Shown here: positions 63,404-64,000 of the stretch, in pieces
Layout: the number at the start of each line of letters is the position of its first letter
Numbering within the stretch: position 1 is the stretch's first letter
Assembly: GCF_000621605.1 (NCBI RefSeq)
Contig: NZ_JHXX01000002.1
Coordinates: 62,001-126,000 of the forward strand
From: Butyrivibrio sp. MC2021
Lineage (GTDB): Bacteria > Bacillota > Clostridia > Lachnospirales > Lachnospiraceae
Direction: 5' to 3'
DNA length: 64,000 bases
Notes under the pieces: generated by a model
The model's database searches: none
What the model was told of the DNA's origin: nothing
What the model saw: only the letters and a program-made list of their open reading frames with translations
Translations under genes and position numbers: made by a program

Positions 63404-64000
63404 ATGAAGATAGTATTTATGGGAACACCGGATTTTGCCAGGTGTGCACTTGAAAAGATAATAGAGGCGGGACATGAGATCGTTCTTGTGGTGACTCAGC
63501 CCGACAAACCCAAGGGAAGAAGCGGGGAGCTGCAGGTTTCAGACGTTAAGGCCCTGGCCCTGGAGCACAACCTTCCGGTATTTCAGCCGGAAAAGATCAA
63601 GCAGGCAGAGCATGTCGCTTACCTTAAGACAATCGATGCGGATATTTATGTAGTAGCTGCCTTCGGACAGATCCTGTCCCAGGAGATCCTTGATATTCCG
63701 AAGTACGGCTGCGTCAACATTCACGCATCACTCCTTCCTGAATACAGAGGAGCAGCGCCGATACAGCAGTCTATTATAGATGGCAAAAAAGAGACCGGTG
63801 TAACCATTATGCAGATGGCAGCAGGTATGGACACCGGAGATATCCTTATTCAGAAAACTATTCCAATCTCCGAAGATGAGACCGGCGGAGGTCTTTTCGA
63901 CAAACTCTCTGTTCTTGGCGGACAGCTGATAGTAGAGGCACTTCCTCTTATTGAAGAAGGTAAGCTCACCCCGGTTCCCCAGGATGAGGCTAAAGCCACC
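63404..64000 (+). CDS. fmt: methionyl-tRNA formyltransferase (partial, runs off the window)
   Basis: The start is ATG 63404 with GAAAGG upstream; 199 codons are present before the window ends. The N-terminal MKIVFMGTPDFARC, DKPKGR, the central NIHASLLPEYRGAAPIQ with the catalytic Asn-His, and MDTGDIL are all standard. It formylates initiator tRNA. It normally follows def; here it is separated from def by 13.5 kb and its upstream region is the structured RNA-like element. Confidence 0.97.
   Translation, partial: MKIVFMGTPDFARCALEKIIEAGHEIVLVVTQPDKPKGRSGELQVSDVKALALEHNLPVFQPEKIKQAEHVAYLKTIDADIYVVAAFGQILSQEILDIPKYGCVNIHASLLPEYRGAAPIQQSIIDGKKETGVTIMQMAAGMDTGDILIQKTIPISEDETGGGLFDKLSVLGGQLIVEALPLIEEGKLTPVPQDEAKAT

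Noticed and set aside
63225..63407. A 60-codon open frame ahead of fmt
   Set aside because: It lies inside the hairpin-rich element, has no ribosome site, and overlaps the start of fmt. It is best read as part of an RNA.

Overview
The gene content and style point to an anaerobic Firmicute of the class Clostridia, most likely a Lachnospiraceae member close to Butyrivibrio or Pseudobutyrivibrio. This rests on the SCIFF peptide with its radical SAM maturase, a one-piece SecDF, maltodextrin-type ABC importers under LacI control, GH35 and GH43 glycosidases, a YesM/YesN-type two-component system, AGGAGG ribosome sites and frequent TTG/GTG starts. The genus is an inference from protein style. No rRNA or tRNA gene was recognised in the window.

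Layout. 1-3700: a tail of small coiled-coil proteins, one resembling the flagellar cap protein FliD, then a structured non-coding segment and a PBECR4-like nuclease gene. 3.7-8.7 kb: a transporter with an ATPase-like front domain, a secreted M14 carboxypeptidase, a sugar-binding lipoprotein and two small membrane proteins. 8.8-16 kb: tRNA-dihydrouridine synthase, a NusG-II/Gx-transporter pair, a long coiled-coil surface protein and two CobW-type metal GTPases, one with a very large His/Asp insert and one fused to a TIGR03943-like domain. 16-24 kb: housekeeping and DNA-uptake genes (rpsT, lepA, hemW, HD nucleotidase, pilT, comM, dprA). 24.2-31.5 kb: a maltose-type ABC operon, its LacI regulator and a GH35 beta-galactosidase, with repeated TTGCGCAA operator-like palindromes. 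31.5-35.7 kb: two tandem 651-residue membrane EAL proteins, one apparently catalytically dead. 35.8-42.5 kb: hisS, a CNNM/TlyC protein, scfA-scfB and secDF. 42.5-43.4 kb: about 0.9 kb without genes that holds two giant foldback elements in opposite orientation. 43.4-49.9 kb: recJ, murE, priA and def, with a probable minus-strand small RNA between recJ and murE. 50-62.9 kb: a second sugar ABC system whose binding-protein gene carries one in-frame TAG, a sensor kinase/response regulator pair, a nucleoside hydrolase, a UvrD/PcrA helicase behind a LexA-like box, a Gfo/Idh oxidoreductase, an AlkD-like protein and a GH43 enzyme. 62.9-63.4 kb: a highly structured element that recalls IscB/HEARO omega-RNA without its protein gene. 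63.4 kb to the end: the start of fmt.

How it fits together. The accessory genes mostly serve carbohydrate capture (two ABC importers, GH35, GH43, a separate PBP1-type sugar-binding lipoprotein) and its control (LacI, kinase/regulator pair, c-di-GMP turnover). priA-def is separated from fmt by about 13.5 kb of accessory genes, although these three usually sit together.

The most unusual material is non-coding: the paired foldbacks at 42547-43367, the orphan omega-RNA-like element at 62984-63385, the minus-strand RNA at 45273-45380 and the structured leader at 2895-3061. All functional calls come from reading the sequence; no database search was run.
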